From Cichorium intybus (taxonomy: Eukaryota; Streptophyta; Magnoliopsida; Asterales; Asteraceae): a stretch of 64,000 bases of DNA. Positions 48,286 through 59,014 of the stretch are shown here, in pieces. Under the pieces are notes generated by a model. That model saw nothing but the letters and a program-made list of their open reading frames with translations. It was not told the origin of the DNA and made no database searches. The stretch's first letter is position 1. Each line of letters starts with the position of its first letter. The translations under genes and the position numbers were made by a program. The DNA lies in NCBI GenBank assembly GCA_023525715.1, contig CM042011.1, positions 60,647,354 through 60,711,353 on the forward strand, given 5' to 3'.

Positions 48286-49039
48286 GAGCAGTACGTCTGG
48301 CTGAAGACGTTAAACTTAGCGCTTGTTGGGAGGCAACCCATCGTGTCATAAGTTAGGATATATTTCTTAAAATAAAATACAAAAAATACATCAATCTTTT
48401 TACAGGTACTAGTGGTTTGAAATAAGTGTGGGGTCATTTGAGAAATTTTGAAATTTTTGAAATCCACGCCGCGGATATGGGAAGTACGCGACGCGGGATC
48501 GTAAACCAACCCGATGCGCAGGGGTTGATTTGGTGACACGCGCGCCGCACAAAGTGAAAACCCGCGACGCGGTAAATGATCAGTCGGTTTTTCTCCTTTA
48601 TAAGGCGAATCGCGGCTCGCACGACCCACATACGACTCGGAGCTCTGGTGATTGAAATTTTCTTGCAATTTTTTCTTGCTCATTTTGTTCCCACTACCAA
48701 GGTATGCCATTCTAACTATCTATTACTCGTTAAAACTAGCGATTAGGTAGTTAATTTTAGTGATTTGCCCCAAATAGCTCAAACTTAGAATCACCAATGC
48801 TAGCCTAGAGGGTGTTTGTTTTGCCGAATGGAGACCCTAGATGAGCTAGTCGGTACCTAGGCTACCTTGTGGTATGATTAAATTGAGATTTAGCAGGTTA
48901 AAATGAGGATTTGATTCGGAGTTTTGAAACAGCCGCACGCTGCGCCGCGCCCTTGCTCTTGGGCCGCGCCGCGGTGCGGCTGGGAAGACAAGGACTGATT
49001 TTGCAAAAAAAAATTTGTGGATATATTTTCTTTTTGCAG
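48286..49039 (+). other. Post-pol spacer with GC-rich motif pairs and splice acceptor
   Basis: Contains GACGTTAAACTTAGCGC and TTGGGAGGCAACCC, sequences typical after pol in Athila elements. There are polypurine-like AAGTGTGGGGTC at 48423 and two GC-rich motif pairs (48465-48497, 48536-48572). A pyrimidine tract and TTTTTGCAG end at 49039 directly before an ATG, which looks like a splice acceptor for the downstream ORF. Confidence 0.65.
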
Positions 49040-50221
49040 ATGATGTTCAGAATGGAGCACGCTTTCCTCCAGTTCCCCGCGGAGCTGGCCAGTTCTGTTG
49101 AGTATACCTCGCGGAGGGATGCTTTGAGGAGTCGCCGGGTGTTAGAGGCGACGGTCATTGATCGAGATATTCTTAGAGACGCAGGGCTCTGGGGTGCGAT
49201 CGAGCCGTTCTTACATCGCACCTGGACCCACGAGGAGGCGTCATTCACGTGCAGAGGTTGGGACCGGATCATGGCCACCACTGACGAGGATGTGGTCTAC
49301 ACGGAGCTTCTCCTGGAGTTCCTGTCTACGGTCCATTTCGCTCCCAGGGCGGGAGACCCGCGTTCCAGGCTCATACGTTTTCGTTTGGGAGGTGAGCACA
49401 GGGAGTGCAACCTCCGGGAGTTTGGGAGGCGCACAGACATCTACACTGCCGCGGACCTCCAGCACCGATATTTCACCCGGTTCTTCGGGTCCTGCATTCA
49501 GGGGGAGCCGGAAAGGGCTCTCAATATGGAGGTTTGGGCACCACTGTCCAACGTCAGGTACGAGGCGGGGACCTCGAGGGAGAGCCACCTACGCGATCCA
49601 CTCCACCGCCTCATGCACCGGATCGTCTCCACCTCCATCATGCAGCGAGAGGGAGGCGAGAAGGTGTCGGGGGACGATGTGACATTTTTGTGGGTTCTCC
49701 TCGACCCGTCCCGGTTCCTCCACCTCCCTTTCGCCCTTGCGACCGCTCTCTCCACCCACTCTACCGACGCCTCCACCAGCAGTCCACTAGCCAGGGGGTA
49801 TTTTATTACCCGCCTGGCCCGTTCCTATGGCATCCTTACTGCCCCCGTGGCAGCTTCTTTGACTGCTCTGCCTCCATCGCGCACTACAGCACGCACCTTG
49901 GAGAGGATGCGGCTCATTGAGCTGCAGCGTCCAGGGCAGTACATCCGGGCACCTACCGAGCCTCTTCAGGCACCCCAGCCTGCGTATGCTCAGCCTGGCA
50001 GGAGACGTAGGAGGCCAGAGCCAGTGCCAGAGCCCGCAGCCCCGACAGAGCCACATCAGGAGGACCTGGCAGCCAGGGTTGCCAGGATCGAGGACCAGCT
50101 CGAATGGATCGGGGAGGTAGTTATTCAGATCGCATCAGCGCAGGGCCAGCACACCCGACCATTCCCAGCCAGAGCCCATGATCATGAGGCCGGACCCTCC
50201 AGGTCGCCTGGTAGTGATTGA
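49040..50221 (+). CDS. Athila ORF-1/env-like protein
   Basis: A 393-residue frame starting at the ATG right after a TTTTTGCAG acceptor; an upstream extension to 48911 is open but less likely. The position downstream of pol and the sequence style (LEFLSTVHF, RFRLGGEHRECNLREFGRR, FFGSCIQGEPERALN) match the plant family called Arabidopsis retrotransposon ORF-1 (Athila). The GC content is clearly higher than in the rest of the element. The C-terminus is Pro/Arg-rich with a short coiled segment (LAARVARIEDQLEWIGEVV). I see no signal peptide or strong transmembrane helix, so an envelope role is not supported here; its function in this family is unknown. Confidence 0.75.
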   Translation: MMFRMEHAFLQFPAELASSVEYTSRRDALRSRRVLEATVIDRDILRDAGLWGAIEPFLHRTWTHEEASFTCRGWDRIMATTDEDVVYTELLLEFLSTVHFAPRAGDPRSRLIRFRLGGEHRECNLREFGRRTDIYTAADLQHRYFTRFFGSCIQGEPERALNMEVWAPLSNVRYEAGTSRESHLRDPLHRLMHRIVSTSIMQREGGEKVSGDDVTFLWVLLDPSRFLHLPFALATALSTHSTDASTSSPLARGYFITRLARSYGILTAPVAASLTALPPSRTTARTLERMRLIELQRPGQYIRAPTEPLQAPQPAYAQPGRRRRRPEPVPEPAAPTEPHQEDLAARVARIEDQLEWIGEVVIQIASAQGQHTRPFPARAHDHEAGPSRSPGSD

Positions 50222-51248
50222 TGTATCTTTTTCTTTCTTCTTTTTATTTTTTTTGGAATATATGTACAAACTTATGACACATCTTTCTGTATATTTTTTT
50301 GTTCATGTTTTATTTCTGTCATGTGTGTTTTTAATGTGTTTGTTGAGTGATGCATGATATACCAATTTGAGAAGGAGTTGTCTCATACAAGTGTGGGGTC
50401 ACCGTGCCCCCTCCACTTGTCTCGACCACCGGCGTGTTTACTGTAGCGCTACAACTCCAATATACGAAATCAAGGATCCATTTGTACGCATTTATACTTG
50501 TGATATTGAGCACCAAGCAGTCTATCGTCCAAAAAGGGGTAACTCTTTCTCCCTTGTTCTAAAAATAATTTTTGTACAACGGGGACGTTGTACGATTTTA
50601 AGTGTGGGGTTTGGACGGTCGAAAGAGAATTTTTGAAATTTTTTGCAGAAATGATCAATTTTTCAAATTTTTAGCAAACTTTTTCAAAATTTTTAATAAA
50701 TTGCAATTTTGAAATGAATGGTTTGTGATTGTGATAGCATTAGTATTTTTCAAGAAATACTGCTTAGTTGTGATCATGCTATTAGTTAGTTAAATAAGTT
50801 GAGTTTTACGAGTCTAGAAGATTGAGCTGTTTTAAGATTGGAATTTAGGAAGGAAAAGTCAATCTGTGGCCTTTGTTGTTCGAGCCGGTAGGTCTAAAAT
50901 GGGTGGGCCTTATGCACCTTATCACCTAAGATCGTCTGGTCTGGGATGGTATTTCTGAAAGCTCGCTACACGGACAACATCGAAAGTCATGGACAATTCC
51001 TTAATGGCCTTTAGAATCTGAATGAGTAAGTACATTTCATTGTGGACAGAAAGTTTGTAATCAAGGGTTCTCTAGAAAGCCATGAATTCCAAAGAACAAG
51101 TCAATTATGTTTTTGCGAACTATTCCACTCTAACTCAAAGAGCAATAAACTTTGAAACTGAACACAGTCAGAAATTGTTTGATTCTCTATTATAAGTTGT
51201 TAAAAACTCTCTTGCTTGGGGACAAGCAAGGCACAAGTGTGGGGTGTT
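50222..51248 (+). other. 3' non-coding region with repeated polypurine tracts
   Basis: Non-coding. Polypurine-like AAGTGTGGGGT occurs at 50389, 50600 and 51236; the last lies immediately before the 3' LTR and is the true priming site. Confidence 0.7.
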
Positions 51249-52358
51249 TGACAACGCCTAGTGATATCAAGTATTTTAGGCGTTGTTGAGCCCTGTTCTT
51301 GATTAAATTATATCAAATATGTCTGGGTATTCTCACTTTTCGTGCCAGGACATGTTTGGAGAAAAAGGATAGAAACAGGGACTAAAAGTGTACAAAAGGA
51401 AAAAGTATGGAAATAATGAAAAATCAAGAGAACTCGTACGCACGCCGCGGGAATAAACTATGCGCGATGCGGGCTTAAGGCGGTGGAACACATTTAAATT
51501 CCGAAGAAACGGGGAAAGATAAGTACGCGCGCCGCGGATTTCACTTCTGCGCGGCGCGGTTGCGGGAAATTTGCAAGTATAAATAGATGCATTTCCAGCC
51601 GAAAACCCTAGCAAAGACCGGGTGTAAACATCGACCTTGAAGCTCTTTGACTCCAGGATTTCATTTCAGCAAGCTCATAATTGGTATTTTATGTTTTTGA
51701 CTTCAATTTCATTTTAATAGTAAGTAGTTTTGTAGCTAAAGTCTTTGGGAGTGACAACCATTGACTTTGAGCACTTAGGTTTCTGTTTTAGAAACATTTT
51801 GGTTATTGTTTTGTGATTGGAATTCAGTTTGGTGAATGAAAAGCATTTGGTTATATTTAATCTTAGCTTTTCGGTGTTTTGGATGTTTGTGTTTGGTTTG
51901 TTTGATTGATTGTGTTTTTTGGATATTGTTTTGGACCTTGTTAGGACTGTTCTTCTTAGCTGAAATCAGTAGCTAATTAGGTTATTTGGTAAGCATTAAA
52001 CCTTGGCTAGTAACTGTTCCATAGGACTTTAACTAGTGGTAGTTTATGCTTTGCTTGGTTTGGCTAGTTTGGATGTTTTTGATTGCTTCTTATTCAGAGA
52101 TGTACTTCTGATTTCAGAAAGTGACTAGGTCATTTGGACATAGCTTAGCTTGGCTTGAGTGTTGAGCATTGTCTCATTTGCTAGTGATAGGAAAATAGAA
52201 ACCAGATCCTCCGACTATAGCTGTGACACTATTAGTTGGTAATCTCTCATCTAGTCTAACCACGAAGCTCCTGTGGATCGACCCTCACTACCGCTATACT
52301 AGTGTGTGTGTTAGGTTTTCTCTTATTTTTGACCGCACGACGACCTCTGCGCGTGTCA
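51249..52358 (+). repeat. 3' LTR of the Athila-like element
   Basis: 1110 bp, about 99 percent identical to 43940-45049 by eye. It ends GCGTGTCA and is followed by the TSD CTCGA. Confidence 0.95.
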
Positions 52359-53993
52359 CTCGACACGACCTAAAGTCACTAATCCTTCCTTCCAGACCAT
52401 TAATGTTGAAAAGGATGCAGATTTGGAATCTCCGATCTCTTTAGAAGAGGTTGAAATGGCGACATGGGAATGTGGTAGTGATCGGGCCCCGAGACTGGAT
52501 GGCTTTACACTTAATTTTATCAAAACCTTTTGAGAAACTATGAAAGGGGACATTATGCGTTTTGTTCAACATTTCGAAGAATTTGGCACCTTCGCAAAGG
52601 GGTGAAACTCTTCGTTTATCACGTTGGTGCCCAAGATAAAAGATCCTATCACATTGAGTAATTATCATCCCGTAAGTCTTATTGGGTGCATGTACAAAAT
52701 TATTTCCAAATTACTCGCGTTACGTTTAAAAAGGGTGATCGGAGATATCATAGGTGAAGAGAAAACGACATATGTTGAAGGGAGAAACATCCTTGATGGG
52801 CCTCTCATCATAAAAAAAGTATACTCATGGGCGAAAAGGGCTAAAAATAAGTTATTATTGTTTAAATTCGACTTCGATAAAGCATTCGAATCGATCAATT
52901 GGGGGTACCTAGACTTCGTTCTCAATCAAATGGGTTTTGGCGACAAATGGAATTTGTAGATTAGTGGGTGCTTATGATTGTCATGGGAATTAGTATTAGT
53001 TAACGGTGCTCCCACACCTGAGTTTGACATATCGAAAGGAGTGAGACCTGGGATCCCCTCTGCCCTTTCCATTTCATAATAGCCTTGGAAATGACAATAT
53101 TTCTCTCTCCACGTCTCGAACTAAAGGCATTTATAAAGGAATTTATATCCCGAACAATGGTCTGATCCTTTCCCATTTATTCTATGCGAACAACGCATTA
53201 TTTGCAGGTGAACGGTCTCAAATTAATATGAAAAACCTTGCTAGAGTTCTTAGATGTTTCTATGTTGTGTCCGGTTTAAAAGTTAATTTTTCAAAATCCA
53301 AAGTTTATGGTAGGCGGGGACATTGGGAGAGGTGCCAATATTCTTGGTTGTGAGGCGGGATCACTCCCTTTCAAGTATCTCGAGGTTCCTATAGGTGCCA
53401 ATATGAGCTTAAAGAAAAATTTGAAACCTATAATAGATCGGTTAAACTCTAAGCTATCATCTTGGAAAGTTCGTTCATTGTCGTTGGTGGAAGACTTACG
53501 CTCATCAAAGCAGTTCTTGGTAACTTACCCACTAACTACCTCTCATTATTTAAAGCTCTGATAGGGGTCATAAACCAACTCGAACGTATAAGGAGAAAGT
53601 TCCTTTGTGGGGGGGGGGGGTAGTGAAGATAATCAGAAAATTTCTTGGATTGCATGGGACAAGGTTGTAGCTTCCAAGGAAAATGGTGGGATCGGGGCTA
53701 GTTCGTTGAGATCGCTCAACATTGCTTTAATGGTGAAATGGTGGTGGCGATTACGAAAAGCACCGCCCGCTCTTTGGAGTCAGATTGTAACTGGGATACA
53801 TAACCTTGAACGTAAGCCTCCGGATAAATTGTCTAACAGGTCCATTGCAGGTGTTTGGAATAATATTGCGTGTACTGGTAAGGAGTTGACCAAAGTCGGC
53901 CTTAATTACAACCAAATTCACGAAGCTGGATGGAACAGATGTATGGATGTGTAAACTAGTGGCTGATGGACAATACACGGTAAAATGTCTAAG
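52359..53993 (+). pseudogene. LINE reverse transcriptase, decayed, catalytic box lost
   Basis: Continuation of the LINE interrupted at 43939. Fragments in several frames give ISLEEVEMATWECGSDRAP, NYHPVSLIGCMYKIISKL (best frame 52624-52959), LLFKFDFDKAFESINW and LKPIIDRLNSKLSSWKVRSL. The catalytic YADD-type box reads YANN (53183-53194): both Asp codons GAC have become AAC. There are also many stops, and a G12 run at 53609-53620. Inactive. Confidence 0.88.
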
Positions 53994-55751
53994 AGATGAG
54001 ATCAATAAAAGTCTTCCAATTAATCTTAATTGTGATATCATCAAATGGTTGAAGTAGATTCCATTAGAAGTATCATGTTTTATTTGGAAATTCAAAATGG
54101 GTGGCATTCCAACAAAGGCAGACTTGACTCGTAGGGGGGGTTAACCTTCCTTCTACGGATTGTATTTATGCAATAGAGGGCCTAGACATCAGGACCATGT
54201 GCTAGTGGGTTGCAGGTTTGTGAAAACCATTTGGGTGGACATTGGGAAATGTTGTGAAGCTTGATTGGACGAACCAAACACGGTGGAGGAACTCCTAAGC
54301 TTGGCTGATAGTTGGGGTAGATGTCCGAAAAAAGGCGTGTGCTGTTACTTATAGTTTATGGTACATTATGGAGTATATGGCAGGCTCGGAATGAGAGGAT
54401 TTGTTGTCAATAGAAGTCTTCTGATTACTCTTAGTTTTGATAGCATCAAATGGTTGAAGGAGATTCCATTCAAAGTATCATGTTTCATTTCGAAAGTCAA
54501 AATGCGTGGCATTCCAACAAAGGCAGACTTGACTCGCAGGGGGTTAACCTTCCTTCCACGAATTTTGATTTGTGCAATAGTGGGCTTGAAAATCGGGACC
54601 ATGTGCTAGTGGGCTGCAGGTTTGCTAAAAGCATTTGGGTGGACGTCGGGAAATGGTGTGAAGCTCGATTGGACGGACCAGACACGGTGGAGGAACTCCT
54701 AAGCTTGGTTGATAGTTGGGGCAGATGTCCGGAAAAAGGCGTGTACTGTTAATTATAGTTTATGGTACAATATGGAGTATATGGTAGGCGCGGAATGAGA
54801 GGATTTTCTATAAAATAGATGTCTTCCAATTAATCTTAGTTGTGATAACATCAAATGGTTGAAGGAGATTTCATTGAAAGTATCATGTTTCATCTGGAAA
54901 GTCAAAATGGGTGGCATTCCAACAAAGGCGGACTTGACTCACAAGGGGGTTAACCTTTCCTCACGGATTGTGATTTGTGCAACAGCGGGCCTGAAAATCG
55001 GGACCATGTGCAAGGGGGCTGCAGGTTTGCTAAAAGCATTTGGGTGGATGTTGGGAAATGGTGTAAAGCTCGATTGGTCGGCCCAGACACAGGGGAGGAA
55101 CTCCTAAGCTTGGTTGATAGTTGGGGTAGATGTCTGAAAAAAGGCGTGTACTGTTAATTATAGTTTACGGTACATTATGGAGTATATGATAGGCTCGGAA
55201 TGAGAGGATTTTCTGTCAATAGAAGTCTTTCGATTAATCTTAGTTGTGATAGCATCAAATGGTTGAAGGAGATTCCATTGAAAGTATCATGTTTCATCTG
55301 GAAAGTCAAAATAGGTAGCATTTCAGCAAAGGCGGACTTGACTCACAGGGGGGTTAACCTTCCCTCCACGGATTGTGATTTGTGCAACAGTGGGCCTAAA
55401 AATCGGGACCATGTGCAAGTGGGCTGCATGTTTGCTAAAAGCATTTGGGTGGACATCAGGAAATGGTGTGAAGCTCGATTGGACGGACCATACACGGTGG
55501 AGGAACTCCTAAGCTTGGTTGATAGTTGGGGTAGATGTCTAGAAAAAAGGCATGTGCTGTTAATTATAGTTTACGGTACATTATGGAGTATAAGGAAGGT
55601 TCGAAATGAGAGGATTTTCTGTCAATCTCAGCCCTCAACAAGGGGTGATGATCAGATCAAGGCGAACGTGTTGAATTGGATTAAGCACAGGAGTAATAAG
55701 CATAAATTGAGTTGGTTAGGATGGAATTTGACTCTTCTCTTATGTGTATAG
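53994..55751 (+). repeat. Four-copy ~405-bp tandem array of the LINE zf-RVT tail
   Basis: The marker beginning TGATAxCATCAAATGGTTGAA recurs at 54033, 54438, 54843 and 55247 (periods 405, 405 and 404). Each unit encodes the zf-RVT block: WLKEIPxKVSCFIWKVK, GGIPTKADLT, then C-DLCNSG with DHVLVGC, and AKSIWVDVGKWCEARLDGP. The last unit (55200-55751) has the longest frame, 183 residues, and runs into the unique C-terminus (WIKHRSNKHKLSWLGW). Normal LINEs carry one such domain, so this is local tandem amplification. Confidence 0.9.
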
Positions 55752-55864
55752 ATAATTAGATGTGTCGGTGTTTTTTCGGCCTTACATCTCTTGCAGGTCT
55801 GATCTTGGAGTTTGTACATATATACGTTTTGGTTTCTAATAATAACGTTTGCCTTTTAAAAAAA
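55752..55864 (+). other. 3' UTR and short poly(A) of the split LINE
   Basis: Ends AATAATAACGTTTGCCTTTT followed by eight A. This is the usual 3' end of plant LINEs and closes the element that started at 42399. Confidence 0.8.
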
Positions 55865-57525
55865 ATGGCAATAGCCTAACATCATATACTCCAAAACGAT
55901 ATTCACTTTTCGAATGGCAGTATAAATAAGCAAACCTATTGCCAAACCTTAATTTGCTTGAAAATCAATATTTTTTGGTTTTGTCAAAAAAGGTTTTTTT
56001 TTTATTTTTTTTATTTAGGTTTTTTTTGAACCGACAAATCTATCATACTCCTACTCCTACTCTAATTCACCTATAATCCACATATTCTCCTTAGTACTTC
56101 AAGATTAAAGGACAACGACTTACCACTTGGCCATGAGGCCATTGGCTATATTTTTTTAGGTAAAGCTATTTCCAGAACTGTTTTCAAAACATTACGTGTC
56201 GGAAAAAAAGTCGTCTCACAAACTTTCTGTATTTCAATATCCACTGCACAAATTTGGTAATCATTGCTATATATGTGAAAAGTAAATCAACTTCCTGTAT
56301 CATGATGATCACCTCCCATTTTTGGTATTTCTGTGATGAGTTCTTATGCTTTTCTAAGGTAAACAAAATTGGTTAGCATAATAAGTACGATGAACAAAGC
56401 TGATAACAACTTATACAATTTTCTCTGTAAAAAACAACAAAAAATGGACACAGACAAAAACAATAATCCATCCCATGTCCTAAAAATGTGGGTTGGACAG
56501 ATGGGCATGGCTCTTTTGGTAAACGACAGTGCATGAAAGCTACAATTGTTCCCTTAAATTCTGGATACAACACTTGGCAATGATATTTTGTTTTTTAAAA
56601 TATATAAACTCTTAAAGTTCAACTTTAATAAATGTAAACATGATATTCAAAAATGAATTTGCATATGGTTTAACAGGAAAGTTTACATAAAGTAGGGCTT
56701 TTGATCTTATTTACCCTTTTAATATTGGTCCTTACCAATCTTATGCATGGACTGATGTTCATTCATGGCAGATGGGATTTTAAAAAATTACAATTTCATT
56801 AGTAAACATCTTAAACGGTCCATACGGAGAAGTTACATATTTACATCTTACTTTTATATAGGTAATTACTTTGCTATAGGATCATGACAATAGTCAATAG
56901 TAACTTGAATCGACAAATAAATCTGGATTTTAAGTCGTAAATTGTTTGATTGCATTCACATTATAACTGCCCTAGTGCAAAAAAACAAAAAATCCCCAAG
57001 ATGTATAACGAAATCCTAAAGCTTGCCCAAGGAAATAAACTACCTTCCTAATTACACTTTGGCACTTGATTTTTGTGATTTGTTTACGATAAATTAAAAT
57101 CAAATTAGACTTTGACACTTGATTTTTGCAATTGGGTTTTGCTAGTTGAATATTAATCTATAGATTAAAAACCGTGGACTCCTATGGTTTCGTGCCATAC
57201 GGATCCACTTCAGGTAATTGGATCCACTTTCGGGTTATGTTCTTCGGGTTTTCGCGGGTCCTTGCTAACATATCTGATCCGCTTCCTTCTTCTTTTCGTT
57301 GTTGTCTTTTCTTTGTCTGTTTTCAGTCCTTCCACTGAATGTTTTTCCACTTCGTCACTTTTGTTAATATTTATTTTAGTTGTTGAGTTTTAGTGTTTTG
57401 ATTTTGGGTTATTAAATTTGATTTTCGTTTTGTGAATTTTTGTTATAAAATAGCAACATTTTTGACATCTAATGGATCATTGCTAATACACTAGAGACTA
57501 GGATTAAAAAGAATAAAACTGCTCA
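55865..57525. other. Intergenic, AT-rich
   Basis: I see no gene or clear repeat. Confidence 0.6.
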
Positions 57526-58554
57526 TCTATAAATATTATTATAAAAGGAACATTATCTAACTATATATATTCATTTGATACCTCCGTCTTTTCAATTTCA
57601 TTTTCAATTAATACATTAAATATTTTATTATTCTACTTATAATATCAACTCTTTATTTTTCAACATAATATAAGTAATTTGTTAATTTAAATATAATGCT
57701 AAATCTAAAATATAAATCGAATATTGTTCATTTGAAACCCCCACTATATAGTTATTAATCTAATATGTTTATTTGAATCAATGAATTTAAAATTTCAACT
57801 ATGACTACAATATTTTTATTAAATAAATTCAAATATATACTTATATTGTTGATAAATTTAAAAATATCATATTAAATAAATAACTTATCATGTTAATTAA
57901 ATGTTGTATAGAATCGAGATAAATATTTTTTCTAACGAAACAACTCAATTTTTGAGGCCATATTTTTACTTATATATACAAAGATATTTTAGATTGTGTT
58001 ATTTTTTATTACAAGTTAAAAAAGTAAAATGAAAAAGTACAACTAACATAATTAAATAAATAAATGGATTAAAAAACTTTAGAATTCTATTAAGATATTT
58101 ACAACCTTCGAATCATTTATAATATCACATTTTTAAATGTTTTAGTATTAATAATTTTTAATAATAGTAGTTTTTAAGAATCTTTTGTAACATTTTAAAT
58201 GTAATAATAAGTGGTAGCTAAAAAACAATAATTATCGTCGATATTTTAAATAATCATCATGATCAAAATTAATATATTGTCAAATAAGTAACTTTTAAAT
58301 TAATTAATCATAACAATTGACAATAGTTAAAAGTAATATTAAATCAAAAATTATGCTCAATTTAATTAATACACAAGCTGCTGATAAAGTTCATTAAGTA
58401 ATATTAGTCAAAGTAGTTACAATTGTATATATCAACTTAGTATTAGAATTATTATTTCATAGTTAATGTAATGACATAATCATTTTCAGCAACATATTTG
58501 TTAAAAATTTAACTACGTAACGTTCACTTGCGCAAGGTGCGAGTATTCGCCTAG
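57526..58554 (+). mobile_element. Non-autonomous Helitron
   Basis: The 5' end reads TCTATAAATATTATTATAAA with A just before it. The 3' end reads GTGCGAGTATTCGCCTAG with T just after it. TC...CTAG termini inserted between A and T are the Helitron hallmark. A palindrome CTTGCGCAAG sits about 20 bases before the CTAG end, where the terminal hairpin should be. The 1029-bp interior is very AT-rich, with no Rep/helicase coding. Confidence 0.8.
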
Positions 58555-59014
58555 TTTATATATAATCAATAGCATAACTGCGGTGGAATCAACCCGTTTC
58601 ATGAGCTCTTTGCAACAAGCTAATTCGTTGCTAATTTTGTCACTATATCTCTCACTATCATTTAGCCATAAAGGTTTTCTCGTTTACCTAATTCTGTCGT
58701 TGTTGGCCTTTAGCAACGAATTTCCTAGTGACAACATCTGTTTCTAGAAGTGCTTGAAGATAATGGCTGGTTCAATGACATATATGTAAGATGCTTAACA
58801 CTAATATAAACAAATAAATAATACATTCAAAAAATAAGTTAAAATAATAAACCCTCATGTAGATGTCATGACACCTTCACTTAGACATCTAGTTACCGAT
58901 TTTGGATCCCACATTGATATATGTTACTAGTTTGTCAGTTTTTTCCGGCCTTATCAATTAAGTCGGTAGCGTAAACACAAATACATAAGAGCCAATTAAG
59001 TCGGTAGTGTATTA
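58555..59014. other. Intergenic; short inverted repeat
   Basis: TTCGTTGCTAATTTTGTCACTA near 58625 and TTAGCAACGAATTTCCTAGTGACAA near 58710 are roughly inverted, perhaps part of a small DNA transposon. No gene is seen. Confidence 0.4.

Larger units (their letters stand above)
43940..52358 (+). mobile_element. Athila-like Ty3/gypsy element without reverse transcriptase, very young
   Basis: Two LTRs of exactly 1110 bp (43940-45049 and 51249-52358) differ at about ten positions by eye. The TSD is perfect (CTCGA at 43935-43939 and 52359-52363). The primer binding site TGGCGCCGTTGTTGGGGA is complementary to tRNA-Asp, as in Athila/Tat elements. The 6.2-kb interior has gag and protease (45179-47776), a short coiled ORF (to 48285), a non-coding stretch and an Athila ORF-1/env-like frame (49040-50221). 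Reverse transcriptase, RNase H and integrase are absent, so it must be mobilised in trans. Confidence 0.93.
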
